Assembly (NCBI GenBank): GCA_903920415.1
Contig: CAIXMD010000353.1
Span: 1 to 7,971, forward strand
DNA: 7,971 nt
Source: an uncultured Desulfomonile sp.
GTDB taxonomy: Bacteria; Desulfobacterota; Desulfomonilia; Desulfomonilales; Desulfomonilaceae
Reading direction: 5' to 3'
Below, in pieces: positions 1 through 7,551 of the stretch. Positions within the stretch are counted from its first letter, which is position 1; every line of letters starts with the position of its first letter. Under the pieces are notes generated by a model. That model was not told where the DNA came from and did no database searches. It saw only the letters and a list, made by a program, of their open reading frames with translations. Made by a program: the position numbers and the translations under genes.

Positions 1-1497
1 TCCCAGATGCGAATCTTCTTCTTCTCCTATGGGAGTCTCCAAGGATATAGGCTCCTTGGCTATCTTTAGTACCTTGCGAACCTTTTCCAGCGGAAACTCC
101 ATTTTATCGGCAATCTCCTCCGGCGTAGGCTCACGTCCGTATTCCTGAACTAAGTACCTGGATGTCCGAATGAGCTTGTTGATGGTTTCTATCATGTGCA
201 CAGGAATGCGTATGGTTCTGGCCTGATCCGCAATAGCCCTTGTTATGGCCTGCCTGATCCACCATGTGGCATAGGTGCTGAATTTGTAGCCACGCTGATA
301 CTCGAACTTGTCCACCGCCTTCATGAGACCGATATTCCCTTCCTGGATGAGGTCGAGAAACTGAAGGCCACGATTCGTGTATTTTTTTGCTATGCTCACC
401 ACAAGACGCAAATTTGCCTGAACAAGCTCGCTCTTGGCCTTTCGGGCAAGGTACTCGCCCTGCTGGCATAATTCGAGAGCCTTTATCAGGTTTTCTTCGT
501 CCATCCCTGCCTCTGCCCTCAGCTTTTGGATCTTCCGCAATCCGTTTTCAAGCTTCTTTTCAAGGTCCAATAGCCTTTGAGGTGACAGATTGGTGTACTT
601 CTTCAGGGATTTTTTCTCTTCCATGATTCCCTTGAGGAATCGAAACTTTTCCTGGGCTTTGTCCAGCGGCATTTTCAGCTCGTACTCCACACCCCATAAC
701 TCATCTCGAGCGGCTTCCAACTTCTGGACCAGGAATTTAAGCTTTCCAGCTATATGTCCGATCATATTGCTATTGAGGTTGATGTTACGAAGGCAAGTCA
801 CCACAAGTTCACGACAAGCTTCGACTTCCGCTTCAGCTTCACTAACAAGATTGTCATCAGCATCAGCAGGCAAGAAATTGCGCTTGTCTAACAGAGCATG
901 ATATTTGGCATCAAACTCCTTCATGTCCTCAATGAGCTTGAGCACCTTTTCGACATGCGTAGAATCGTCTCCGTCCGGAACTTCCTCTTCCTCAAAACCT
1001 CGAATAACCTCTTTCAGGCGGATAGTCCCTTTCTGAAGTTTATCTCCCAAGGCGAGGACTTCTTTGATTGTTACGGGACATTCTATGATTATGCTAAAAA
1101 CTTGTTGCTCTCCCTGCTCAATCCTCTTAGCAATTTCCACCTCCCCTTCTCGTGTAAGGAGAGAGACCGATCCCATTTCGTGAAGATACATTTTTACCGG
1201 ATCGTTACCCCGTACTACTGATTCAGGATCTGAAGCTATATCTTCATCATCATCGTCTTCGGGTTTGTCTTCCTCATGGTCCCTCGACTTCTTTTCGGAA
1301 ATGGGGATCTTCTTCTCGGAAGCAACAAGCTCCACATTGTAATCCGCCATAATTTTTATGAGAAGTTCATCTATGTGCGGTACACCAACCACGTGGGAGG
1401 GCAGGAGTACATTGATCTCGTCATATGTCAGATACTTCCTGCTCCGAGCGAGATCGAATAGTTCTTTAAACTCCAACGAAGTCTTTGCTTCGGTCAT
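1..1497 (-). CDS. rpoD: RNA polymerase primary sigma factor RpoD (sigma-70), 3'-truncated by window edge
   Basis: This is the housekeeping sigma factor, which binds core RNA polymerase and recognises -10 and -35 promoter elements. The reading frame is open for 499 codons from ATG at 1497 to the window edge, with no stop. Region 1.1 spans about residues 1-60. An acidic linker follows at about 75-90 (run of Asp/Glu including DDDDED). Region 1.2 is at about 98-130 (DPVKMYLHEMG), then a non-conserved insert of roughly 200 residues. Region 2 is at about 340-425, with the core-binding and -10 helices visible as LDLIQEGNIGLMKAVDKFEY and FSTYATWWIRQAITRAIADQ. Region 3 begins near 430 (RTIRIPVHM), and the visible end reads ETPIGEEEDSHLG. 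Compared with the 613-residue E. coli protein, about 90-100 residues holding region 4 (the -35 binding domain) lie beyond the left edge. The start is supported by a good ribosome binding site. It follows dnaG by 42 bp, so co-transcription is likely. Identity is very secure. Confidence 0.98.
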   Translation of the reverse strand, partial: MTEAKTSLEFKELFDLARSRKYLTYDEINVLLPSHVVGVPHIDELLIKIMADYNVELVASEKKIPISEKKSRDHEEDKPEDDDDEDIASDPESVVRGNDPVKMYLHEMGSVSLLTREGEVEIAKRIEQGEQQVFSIIIECPVTIKEVLALGDKLQKGTIRLKEVIRGFEEEEVPDGDDSTHVEKVLKLIEDMKEFDAKYHALLDKRNFLPADADDNLVSEAEAEVEACRELVVTCLRNINLNSNMIGHIAGKLKFLVQKLEAARDELWGVEYELKMPLDKAQEKFRFLKGIMEEKKSLKKYTNLSPQRLLDLEKKLENGLRKIQKLRAEAGMDEENLIKALELCQQGEYLARKAKSELVQANLRLVVSIAKKYTNRGLQFLDLIQEGNIGLMKAVDKFEYQRGYKFSTYATWWIRQAITRAIADQARTIRIPVHMIETINKLIRTSRYLVQEYGREPTPEEIADKMEFPLEKVRKVLKIAKEPISLETPIGEEEDSHLG

Positions 1498-1506
1498 AAG
1501 AGGACT

Positions 1507-1513
1507 TCTCCTT
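1507..1513 (-). promoter_or_regulatory. Ribosome binding site of rpoD
   Basis: The minus strand reads AAGGAGA, a near-perfect Shine-Dalgarno sequence, 9 nt before the ATG at 1497. It lies in the 42-bp gap after the dnaG stop codon and fixes the rpoD start. It is clearly stronger than the site before dnaG, where only a short AGGGA lies about 3 nt from the ATG. This would fit higher translation of the sigma factor than of primase from one shared message, but that is inference. Confidence 0.8.
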
Positions 1514-1539
1514 TTAAGCTATTTCTCTGTCTGCCGTGA

Positions 1540-3294
1540 TTACCGGTGCAAGCGCCTGCCGATCGACAATAACTCCTGTGCCAAAAGATTATATTCATCT
1601 TCACCGGGAGGACATTTCTTCATTCGTTCTTTGATTTCAACTTTGCGTTTCTCAAGCTTTCGCAGCCTAATATAATCCAGCGATTCATGGACAGTTAGGG
1701 CGCCGTCCACTTCGGGCCTGAGGTCATCCTCCTCTGGTCGAGGCTTCAGCCATTTGGCTACGATAGAAGATAAGTCGTTATCTTCTATGGAGTTAAGAAA
1801 ATCGCAGGAATTAAATTTCCGTGTCCGACCTGCAAAATCAATCATCCGGCGTGCAAGGCCGGACAAAACAGGATCTTCAAGGTCTTTCAACACCCCACTG
1901 TGGGCTACTTGGTCAATAAACCCATCCAGAAGCAACATCCCTCTGACAACGTTTCTCTCATCGGCCGGAAAATCGAATAGGCCTTTTGCATCATCCTTCT
2001 TGGGTTTATCAGCACTTCTTCCAACACGAGCCTTCAGCATTCGCATTAGTCGGTCCTCACGAATCCTGGTTCGAGAAGAGAATCTTTCTATAAAATAATC
2101 CCGCTCATTGGAATCGGCAACCTCTCTGAGTATGGGCAGACATTCCTCGATGGCAAGATTTCTTCCTTGAATCGTATTCAAATCGTATTTTGAATTGAGG
2201 CTATCCAAAAAAAAATCGATCGTGGGTGCTGCTCGGTCCAAGATTCGACGAAAAGCACTGGCGCCTAACCTTCTTATCGCCTCGTCCGGGTCTTTGTCTT
2301 TGTCAAGGACCACGCAATAAGGGTCCATCCCTTCTGCCAAGAAAAATGGAATTGACCTCTTGAGAGCCCTTAATCCTGCCTCATCGGAGTCGAAGACCGT
2401 GATTATTTTTCCGCAAAACCTTTTGATAATCCTGACCTGCTCGCTTCCGAACGCAGTACCCAGAGGAGCAACAGAATTTTCAAAACCTCTCATTTTTAAG
2501 GATATCTGATCAAAATAGCCCTCAACAACTACACAACTACCCTCACGTCGAATCGCTTCCTTGGCCGTATCTAGGCCATAGAGAATATTTTTCTTATGAA
2601 AAATAGGAGACTCAGGAGAGTTTAGATATTTTGGATCCCCTTCACCAAGAATTCTTCCGCCGAACGCCACAAGCTGACCGTTGAGGTTTCTGACCGGAAT
2701 CATTATCCGAGAGCGAAAATAATCGTAGTATCCTCCGCTGGTGCGCTCTCGGATCAGCCCAGCCGAGACTGCATCACCAGGAGTCACGGCTTCTTTCCTG
2801 AGATGATTATGAATCCCATCCCACGAGTCGGGGGCGAACCCTAACCCCAGAATCGCAATCCACTCTTCGAGAATGCCCCGGTCGAAGAGATATTGTCTTG
2901 CCGCTTCATGAGAAGCCAGGTTTGCTGCAAAGTAAAGTCTCCCAGTTTCAAGTGCACTGAAAAGCAGCTCTTTTTCATCAGCTCCGGCCCTAACTGTGTC
3001 CTCCAGATGGAATGGAACCCCGAAGCGACGTGCCAAGGTCCGGACGGCCTCCAGGAAAGAGATGTTCTCGATTCTCATTATGAAATTGAACACACTGCCG
3101 CCTATAGCACATCCGAAACAGTGGAAAATGCCTTTCTGGGGCGATACGTAAAAAGAGGGATCCTTATCCCCATGAAATGGGCAAATCCCCCGATAATCTT
3201 TACCGGCTTTCTTCAGGTGGACATAATCTGAAATAACTTGAACTATGTCCGTAGCTGATGCCACTTCAGCAATTTTTGATTCCGGAATTCGCAT
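1540..3294 (-). CDS. dnaG: DNA primase DnaG
   Basis: DnaG makes the short RNA primers for leading and lagging strand replication, acting with the DnaB helicase at the fork. The 584-residue length is normal for the family. The N-terminal zinc-binding domain shows Cys38-x2-His41 and Cys59-x2-Cys62. The RNA polymerase core has the basic motif around 192-216 (FRSRIMIPV) and the KYLNSPESPIF motif (222-232). The TOPRIM fold has Glu258 (VVVEGYFD), Asp302 and Asp304 (FDSDEAG) and DPD at 335-337, so the metal-binding residues are intact. Residues from about 440 form the variable C-terminal helicase-binding domain. The start MRIPESKIAEV fits the family's usual N-terminus. The message has a weak AGGGA site close to the ATG. 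rpoD follows by 42 bp; mutS2 ends 282 bp upstream. One oddity is a 9-T run at residues 360-363 (2207-2215), described in findings. Identity is very secure. Confidence 0.98.
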   Translation of the reverse strand: MRIPESKIAEVASATDIVQVISDYVHLKKAGKDYRGICPFHGDKDPSFYVSPQKGIFHCFGCAIGGSVFNFIMRIENISFLEAVRTLARRFGVPFHLEDTVRAGADEKELLFSALETGRLYFAANLASHEAARQYLFDRGILEEWIAILGLGFAPDSWDGIHNHLRKEAVTPGDAVSAGLIRERTSGGYYDYFRSRIMIPVRNLNGQLVAFGGRILGEGDPKYLNSPESPIFHKKNILYGLDTAKEAIRREGSCVVVEGYFDQISLKMRGFENSVAPLGTAFGSEQVRIIKRFCGKIITVFDSDEAGLRALKRSIPFFLAEGMDPYCVVLDKDKDPDEAIRRLGASAFRRILDRAAPTIDFFLDSLNSKYDLNTIQGRNLAIEECLPILREVADSNERDYFIERFSSRTRIREDRLMRMLKARVGRSADKPKKDDAKGLFDFPADERNVVRGMLLLDGFIDQVAHSGVLKDLEDPVLSGLARRMIDFAGRTRKFNSCDFLNSIEDNDLSSIVAKWLKPRPEEDDLRPEVDGALTVHESLDYIRLRKLEKRKVEIKERMKKCPPGEDEYNLLAQELLSIGRRLHR

Positions 3295-3384
3295 GATTCC
3301 CTATTCTATCTGTTCTGTCTTTCAAAAGCTTCGGAAGGACCCCAAGACTCAGCGCATTCTCAGGTCGATCAGCAAAAAATTGCC

Positions 3385-3413
3385 AGCATACTTCATTTAG
3401 TAGGCTCTCTCAT
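3385..3413 (-). promoter_or_regulatory. Possible sigma-70 promoter for dnaG-rpoD, in the gene-free gap 3295-3576
   Basis: The gap between mutS2 and dnaG holds no open reading frame, tRNA or other RNA gene that I recognise. On the minus strand, ATGAGA (3408-3413, 4 of 6 to TTGACA) and TATGCT (3385-3390, 4 of 6 to TATAAT) are spaced by 17 nt. Transcription would begin about 85 nt before the dnaG ATG. The match is modest and could be chance. I see no convincing terminator after mutS2, so some readthrough from mutS2 into dnaG is also possible. An 8-bp inverted repeat (3364-3371 and 3418-3425) flanks the proposed promoter. Confidence 0.25.
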
Positions 3414-3576
3414 TCGATGATCGACGATGGGGCAAAACACTACTACACGAGCTACAGACTATCCCAACCAATTTTTCCTGCGAACCGTACGCTTGCCGTG
3501 AAATAATCTAAAGGGTTACAACTCGGAGTATCTCTCAAAATTTCTCCATACAAAAGTAAGGCTTCCCTAGGAAATA

Positions 3577-5928
3577 TTAGTCTGTCGCAAGCTCAACTTC
3601 GGTGACAGCCTCACCTCCGCGGCTGGGATTGCTTCCGTGGAAGTCACGTACCAGCGGATGCCGGGATAGGTAATCCCTGACGGCCTGCTTGAGGCGACCA
3701 GTCCCCCGACCATGAATAATGTTTATTGAAGGAAGACCTCCCAGGAGCGCTTCATCAATGGCTTTTTCGACAACTGGAAGGGCCTCTTCAACCCGGAGGC
3801 CGATAACTTTCACCTCCCACATTGGAGTGGCAATGGGGATATCTACCCCAATACGTACTTTTTTTGTAGATTTTTTTTTCTCTTCTCCCCCGCGCACCCG
3901 GACTAGGTCGGACACATGGGCCTTCACAGTCAATTTCCCCACAGCAACGTCCACCCGCCGTCCATTGTCAAAGACCGCTGTAACTGTGCCTTCCTTACCG
4001 AGTGTGGTAAGTATAACTATCGACCCGACCTCCGGCCCCTTTGGAACTTTTTCCAAGGGGGTCTCTAACTTAGCGACCATCTCCTCTTTTATCCGCAATA
4101 AAGCGTCACGGGGCCTTACTCTGCTCTCGAGAGCCCCATCCCTCAAAGATTTCTGAATACCAGCAATTTGTTTCTCCGCTTTACGTATCATCTGAAGACA
4201 CTCTATGCGGAACTCTTCGACAATTTCAGCCTTCTGAGAAGTAATTTGGTCGAGTTCGTTATCAAGTATCTTTTTCTTTTGTTCAAGATCTCGGCGTAAT
4301 CCCTCCACGCGATCAATCTCTTCCTTTAAGTTTCTTATCAGCTTTGTACTGCCACCAGCAGATGCGTCGTAGTATCTCTTGGCAGTATTCAAAACTCTTT
4401 GATCGAGACCAATAAACTCTGCCGTCATTATGGCGTGTGATTCTCCCGGCAAATCGTAGAGCAGGCGGAATGTAGGTCTAAGTGTACGCGGATGAAATTC
4501 TACGCTCACGTTTTTTGCATCAGATCTGCCTAGGGCATAGGCCTTCAGATGAGAGAGGTGCGTGGTCACGACAACCCTTGTGTGTCTCTCGATAAGCTCA
4601 TCTATAATTGCCATTGCCAGAGCGGCCCCCTCTTCAGGGTCCGTAGCCCCTCCCAGCTCATCAAGTAGCACGAGGTCCCCTGCTGAAGCAGTTTCCAAGA
4701 TCGTCTTAATCCGAAGCATGTGCCCGGAAAAGGATGAAACTCGTTCCCGAATGTCCTGGTCATCACCTATGTCGGCCATAATACGCATAAAGGGATGAAT
4801 CCTGGTTCCCTCTTCTGCAGGAACCAGCATCCCGCACCTGATCATGAGGGGAAAAAGGCCTGCTATCTTCAAAGCAACCGTCTTCCCTCCCATGTTCGCC
4901 CCACTGATGATAGTAGCTGTAGTTCCGGACTCTTGTATCACGTCCATTGGGACTACTTCCAATTCCCCGGCTGCCAGGAGCAACGGATGGCGAGCACCCA
5001 GAATGCGGAATCCATCGTCAACAAACTCCGGATATTTGGACGAAGTAGTTTCAGCATATAAAGCTCGTGCTTGAAAAGTATCCAGGAGGACAAGGGTCTC
5101 AAAATTACTATGGAGTACATCTACTGCAGCACGAATTTCCTCAGTCAAGGCTTGAAAGATCTTGCGTATCTCCGCTCTCTCCTCGTCTACGAGTGAGGCG
5201 ACCTGGTTGTTGAGCGCTACCACCTGAAAAGGCTCAACATAAACCGAAGCGCCGCTGCGCGAGTGATCATGGATTATTCCATCCAGCAGTCCTTTGAACT
5301 CCGGCCGCAGCAGAATGACGTAACGGTCGTTCCTCAAAGTGACGTAGTCTTCCTGAACGATACGGGCCAGGTCTCTGTCATTCACGAAACCCTCAAGACT
5401 TTTTCTGATATAGCCACGCGCCGCTCTCATGCGTTCATGGATACGAAAAAGCGAAGGTTCTGCGTCAGGACGGACAGCTCCATGTTCGTCGATCGTTCGT
5501 GAAATACGATTCCTGAGGGATCCCAGAGTCACAATATTGCCGGTGAAATCCTTGAGTCGCCTGAATCTATCCCCTAAATCCTCCACCTTACCCCGAGTCG
5601 AATCAGTAATTGCCAGAAGATCGCCCACAGCAAGAATTTCCTCTGAATCGAGAATAGACGATGGATTTTCCAGTCTTCGAAATAGCCCCTCCATGGGTAC
5701 AAGCTGCCCAAGTCCCAAGGGTCCATGTAGTCTCAGCATGTCTTGAAGATCGCAAACTAAGTCTAGGCTGGCTTTGACGAGATGCAAATCGTCTTCAGGC
5801 TCAATTGAAAGGACTTTTCTCCGACCTGGCTCCGAGAGAGCATGTGATTCAAGCTCTTCCAGAACGGCAGGCAACTCGAGGAATGTCATGCTATCAAAAA
5901 CAATATCCGAAAGTGTTTCAGAGCGCAT
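3577..5928 (-). CDS. mutS2: MutS2 family ATPase with C-terminal Smr domain
   Basis: MutS2 is a MutS homologue without the mismatch-recognition domain. In other bacteria it suppresses homologous recombination or rescues collided ribosomes. The 783-residue protein has an N-terminal core/clamp region (about 1-320) and an ATPase domain with Walker A GANMGGKT (343-350), ADIGDDQDIRE (385-395), SSFSGHM (398-404), Walker B DLVLLDELGGATDP (418-431) and the TTH switch (455-457). A coiled coil spans about 530-600, a KOW-like beta domain about 628-678, a Lys-rich linker 684-690, and the Smr domain 701-783 with HGRGTG at 739-744. The usual LDLRG motif of Smr reads VKVIG (706-710), so the proposed catalytic Asp is Lys. 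The Walker A has NMGGKT where many MutS2 proteins have NTGGKT. The ATG at 5928 is two codons after an in-frame stop; no clear ribosome binding site is visible. It lies 115 bp after hisF. Family identity is secure; the exact cellular role is not. Confidence 0.96.
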   Translation of the reverse strand: MRSETLSDIVFDSMTFLELPAVLEELESHALSEPGRRKVLSIEPEDDLHLVKASLDLVCDLQDMLRLHGPLGLGQLVPMEGLFRRLENPSSILDSEEILAVGDLLAITDSTRGKVEDLGDRFRRLKDFTGNIVTLGSLRNRISRTIDEHGAVRPDAEPSLFRIHERMRAARGYIRKSLEGFVNDRDLARIVQEDYVTLRNDRYVILLRPEFKGLLDGIIHDHSRSGASVYVEPFQVVALNNQVASLVDEERAEIRKIFQALTEEIRAAVDVLHSNFETLVLLDTFQARALYAETTSSKYPEFVDDGFRILGARHPLLLAAGELEVVPMDVIQESGTTATIISGANMGGKTVALKIAGLFPLMIRCGMLVPAEEGTRIHPFMRIMADIGDDQDIRERVSSFSGHMLRIKTILETASAGDLVLLDELGGATDPEEGAALAMAIIDELIERHTRVVVTTHLSHLKAYALGRSDAKNVSVEFHPRTLRPTFRLLYDLPGESHAIMTAEFIGLDQRVLNTAKRYYDASAGGSTKLIRNLKEEIDRVEGLRRDLEQKKKILDNELDQITSQKAEIVEEFRIECLQMIRKAEKQIAGIQKSLRDGALESRVRPRDALLRIKEEMVAKLETPLEKVPKGPEVGSIVILTTLGKEGTVTAVFDNGRRVDVAVGKLTVKAHVSDLVRVRGGEEKKKSTKKVRIGVDIPIATPMWEVKVIGLRVEEALPVVEKAIDEALLGGLPSINIIHGRGTGRLKQAVRDYLSRHPLVRDFHGSNPSRGGEAVTEVELATD

Positions 5929-5971
5929 GAGTCACACTGTCTGTAAAGGCTGAGGCAAAGGAGGAAGTTGA

Positions 5972-6000
5972 AGCATTACGGGACCAATCTCACGTGTCAA
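5972..6000 (-). promoter_or_regulatory. Possible sigma-70 promoter for mutS2
   Basis: In the 115-bp gap between hisF and mutS2, the minus strand carries a perfect -35 hexamer TTGACA (5995-6000), a 17-nt spacer, and a weak -10 AATGCT (5972-5977, 3 of 6). The start of transcription would fall near 5965, giving a leader of about 37 nt. The gap is larger than expected for a tightly coupled operon, which agrees with a separate promoter. Readthrough from hisF is equally possible because no terminator is visible between them. Confidence 0.35.
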
Positions 6001-6043
6001 AACGCTTGAAAGGAAATGAGCGGTCAAGGCTTAGGTAAGTTCG

Positions 6044-6808
6044 TCACGGCCGTACAGGAATTCCTTCCGCCGCAAGATATTTTTTTAGTTGTTTGATAGG
6101 AATTTCCCTGTAATGAAAAATGGAGGCTGCCAGTACCGCATCCGCATTAGCCTTGAGCACTGCGTCTCTCAAATGTTCAGGAGTTCCTGCACCTCCCGAT
6201 GCTATCACCGGGATTCCCACAATGTCTGTTACGGCCCGAGTCATTGGAATATCGTACCCGTCTTTCGTCCCGTCAGTATCCATGCTCGTCAAAAGTATTT
6301 CACCCGCACCTAAACGCTCGACTCTATCCGCCCATTCAAGGCAGTCGATACCCGTCATGGTACGACCTCCATGTATTGAGATTTCGAAGCCTGACGGGGT
6401 GTTGGTCGATCTGCGCGCGTCTATAGCAACAACAATGCACTGACTTCCGAACATAAGCGAGGATTCTCGGATAATATCAGGATTCTGCACAGCAGCCGTG
6501 TTAAGAGAAACTTTGTCTGCTCCGGCATTCAAAAGTTCCCTAATGTCGGCTGTGGTTCTTACCCCTCCTCCGACGGTGAGCGGCATGAATACTTCTTCGG
6601 CCGTGCGCGCAACAACATCCAGGATAATCTTTCGTCTTTGGTGCGAAGCCGTGATGTCAAGGAAAACTAGCTCGTCAGCCCCTTCGGAATCGTAATACTT
6701 GGCATTCTCTACAGGATCACCGGCATCTCTGAAATTAATGAAATTCACTCCCTTAACTACACGGCCATCCTTTACGTCCAGGCATGGAATGATTCTCTTA
6801 GCGAGCAT
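6044..6808 (-). CDS. hisF: Imidazole glycerol phosphate synthase cyclase subunit HisF
   Basis: HisF is the cyclase half of the cytoplasmic HisF-HisH complex. It uses ammonia delivered by HisH to convert PRFAR into imidazole glycerol phosphate and AICAR, the latter feeding back into purine synthesis. The product is a 254-residue TIM barrel, normal in length. The catalytic aspartates are both present: Asp11 in RIIPCLDVKDG and Asp130 in VVAIDARR. Phosphate-binding turns are LTVGGGVR (77-84) and ASGGAG (203-208), and TGIDCLEWADRVERLGAGEI and SMDTDGTKDGYD are the family's typical stretches. I chose ATG at 6808 because MLAKRIIPCLD is the canonical N-terminus; a longer in-frame version from 6859 would add 17 unrelated residues. 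The start lies inside hisA, an 11-bp overlap, with a weak GAGAAG site just upstream, so translational coupling to HisA is likely. HisH is not in the window. Confidence 0.98.
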   Translation of the reverse strand: MLAKRIIPCLDVKDGRVVKGVNFINFRDAGDPVENAKYYDSEGADELVFLDITASHQRRKIILDVVARTAEEVFMPLTVGGGVRTTADIRELLNAGADKVSLNTAAVQNPDIIRESSLMFGSQCIVVAIDARRSTNTPSGFEISIHGGRTMTGIDCLEWADRVERLGAGEILLTSMDTDGTKDGYDIPMTRAVTDIVGIPVIASGGAGTPEHLRDAVLKANADAVLAASIFHYREIPIKQLKKYLAAEGIPVRP

Positions 6809-7535
6809 TATTCTTCTCTGCCAATTCGATAGCCTTACGGAGATCCACTCTCCCATCATAAAGGGCCCTGCCTACGATAATGCCATTGACTCCATCGTTT
6901 TGGAGGGGCAGTGCGGAAGCGACATCGTCAATGGAAGCGACACCTCCAGATAGGATGACGGGGGACAAAGCGCTTCTGGCAAATTCCCGAGTACTCTCAA
7001 TGTTGGGACCTTGCATCATCCCGTCTCTATCGATGTCAGTATAAATAAATGACGCAGGAGTTGCAGAATCAAAGCGGGCAGCCAACTCTAAGGCCTTGAT
7101 GTGAGTCGATTCTTTCCAGCCTTCTACCGCAACGATTCCAGCCCTCGCGTCAATTCCTACGGCAATCCGGCCTGGGAACAGATTTAATAATTCTATAACC
7201 TTAGTTGGGTCTTTTGCCGCCAGAGTACCGAGTATGACGGTGTTGACACCGATATCGAGATACATACGGATCGTGTCGTGATCTCTTATGCCTCCGCCAA
7301 CCTGGATCGGAACGCGCACCGCCTTGACAATCTCTATGATACAATTCAGGTTAGAGGGTTTACCGTTCGATGAGCCGTTAAGATCCACCACGTGAATTCG
7401 CGACGCGCCGTATTCTTCCCACTGCCGTGCTTGGCCTGCCGGGTCGTGGTTGAAAACCGTGGCAGAATCGAACCTGCCCTGCCTGAGGCGTACGCATGAG
7501 CCATCTTTTATATCGATTGCCGGGATAATGATCAT
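6798..7535 (-). CDS. hisA: ProFAR isomerase HisA (phosphoribosylformimino-5-aminoimidazole carboxamide ribotide isomerase)
   Basis: HisA performs an Amadori rearrangement, turning ProFAR into PRFAR, the substrate of HisF, which is encoded next. It is a soluble 245-residue TIM barrel, typical in length. Catalytic Asp8 (MIIIPAIDIKDG) and Asp129 (VGIDARAG) are in their expected positions. Other family marks are the substrate loop RLRQGRF (16-22), VGGGIR (79-84), YTDIDRDGM (165-173) and the phosphate turn SGGV (196-199). The ATG at 7535 matches the family N-terminus exactly. An in-frame TTG at 7553 would add six residues and sits in the T-tract of the preceding terminator, so it is less likely, though GGGGG lies 6 nt before it. 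No Shine-Dalgarno sequence precedes the ATG; the leader instead reads CTCCTCCC, resembling the anti-Shine-Dalgarno itself. hisF overlaps its 3' end by 11 bp. Confidence 0.97.
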   Translation of the reverse strand: MIIIPAIDIKDGSCVRLRQGRFDSATVFNHDPAGQARQWEEYGASRIHVVDLNGSSNGKPSNLNCIIEIVKAVRVPIQVGGGIRDHDTIRMYLDIGVNTVILGTLAAKDPTKVIELLNLFPGRIAVGIDARAGIVAVEGWKESTHIKALELAARFDSATPASFIYTDIDRDGMMQGPNIESTREFARSALSPVILSGGVASIDDVASALPLQNDGVNGIIVGRALYDGRVDLRKAIELAEKNNAR

Positions 7536-7551
7536 GGGAGGAGTATGGAAC

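Noticed and set aside
382..388. A7 tract on the rpoD coding strand
   Set aside because: It encodes the universally conserved Ala-Lys-Lys-Tyr of sigma region 2 and is shorter than the 9-base length usually needed for notable slippage.
131..469. Minus-strand open frame of 112 residues
   Set aside because: It is out of frame inside rpoD, whose regions 2 and 3 read clearly in another frame here; no family resemblance or ribosome binding site.
1240..1275. Repetitive GAT/GAA stretch in rpoD resembling a trinucleotide repeat
   Set aside because: It encodes the acidic linker common in primary sigma factors; codons are mixed and not a clean tandem repeat.
3317..3340. Imperfect hairpin GTCCTTC...GAAAGAC in the dnaG leader
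   Set aside because: Seven-position stem with an internal C-A mismatch and no T-tract; too weak to call a terminator or riboswitch.
3567..3577. Short hairpin just after the mutS2 stop as a possible terminator
   Set aside because: Only a 4-bp stem (TTCC/GGAA) and no following T-run, so it does not qualify as a terminator.
3719..4156. Plus-strand open frame of 145 residues and the other plus-strand frames of similar size
   Set aside because: All lie opposite well-identified minus-strand genes, are Ser/Arg-rich low-complexity shadows and show no domains.
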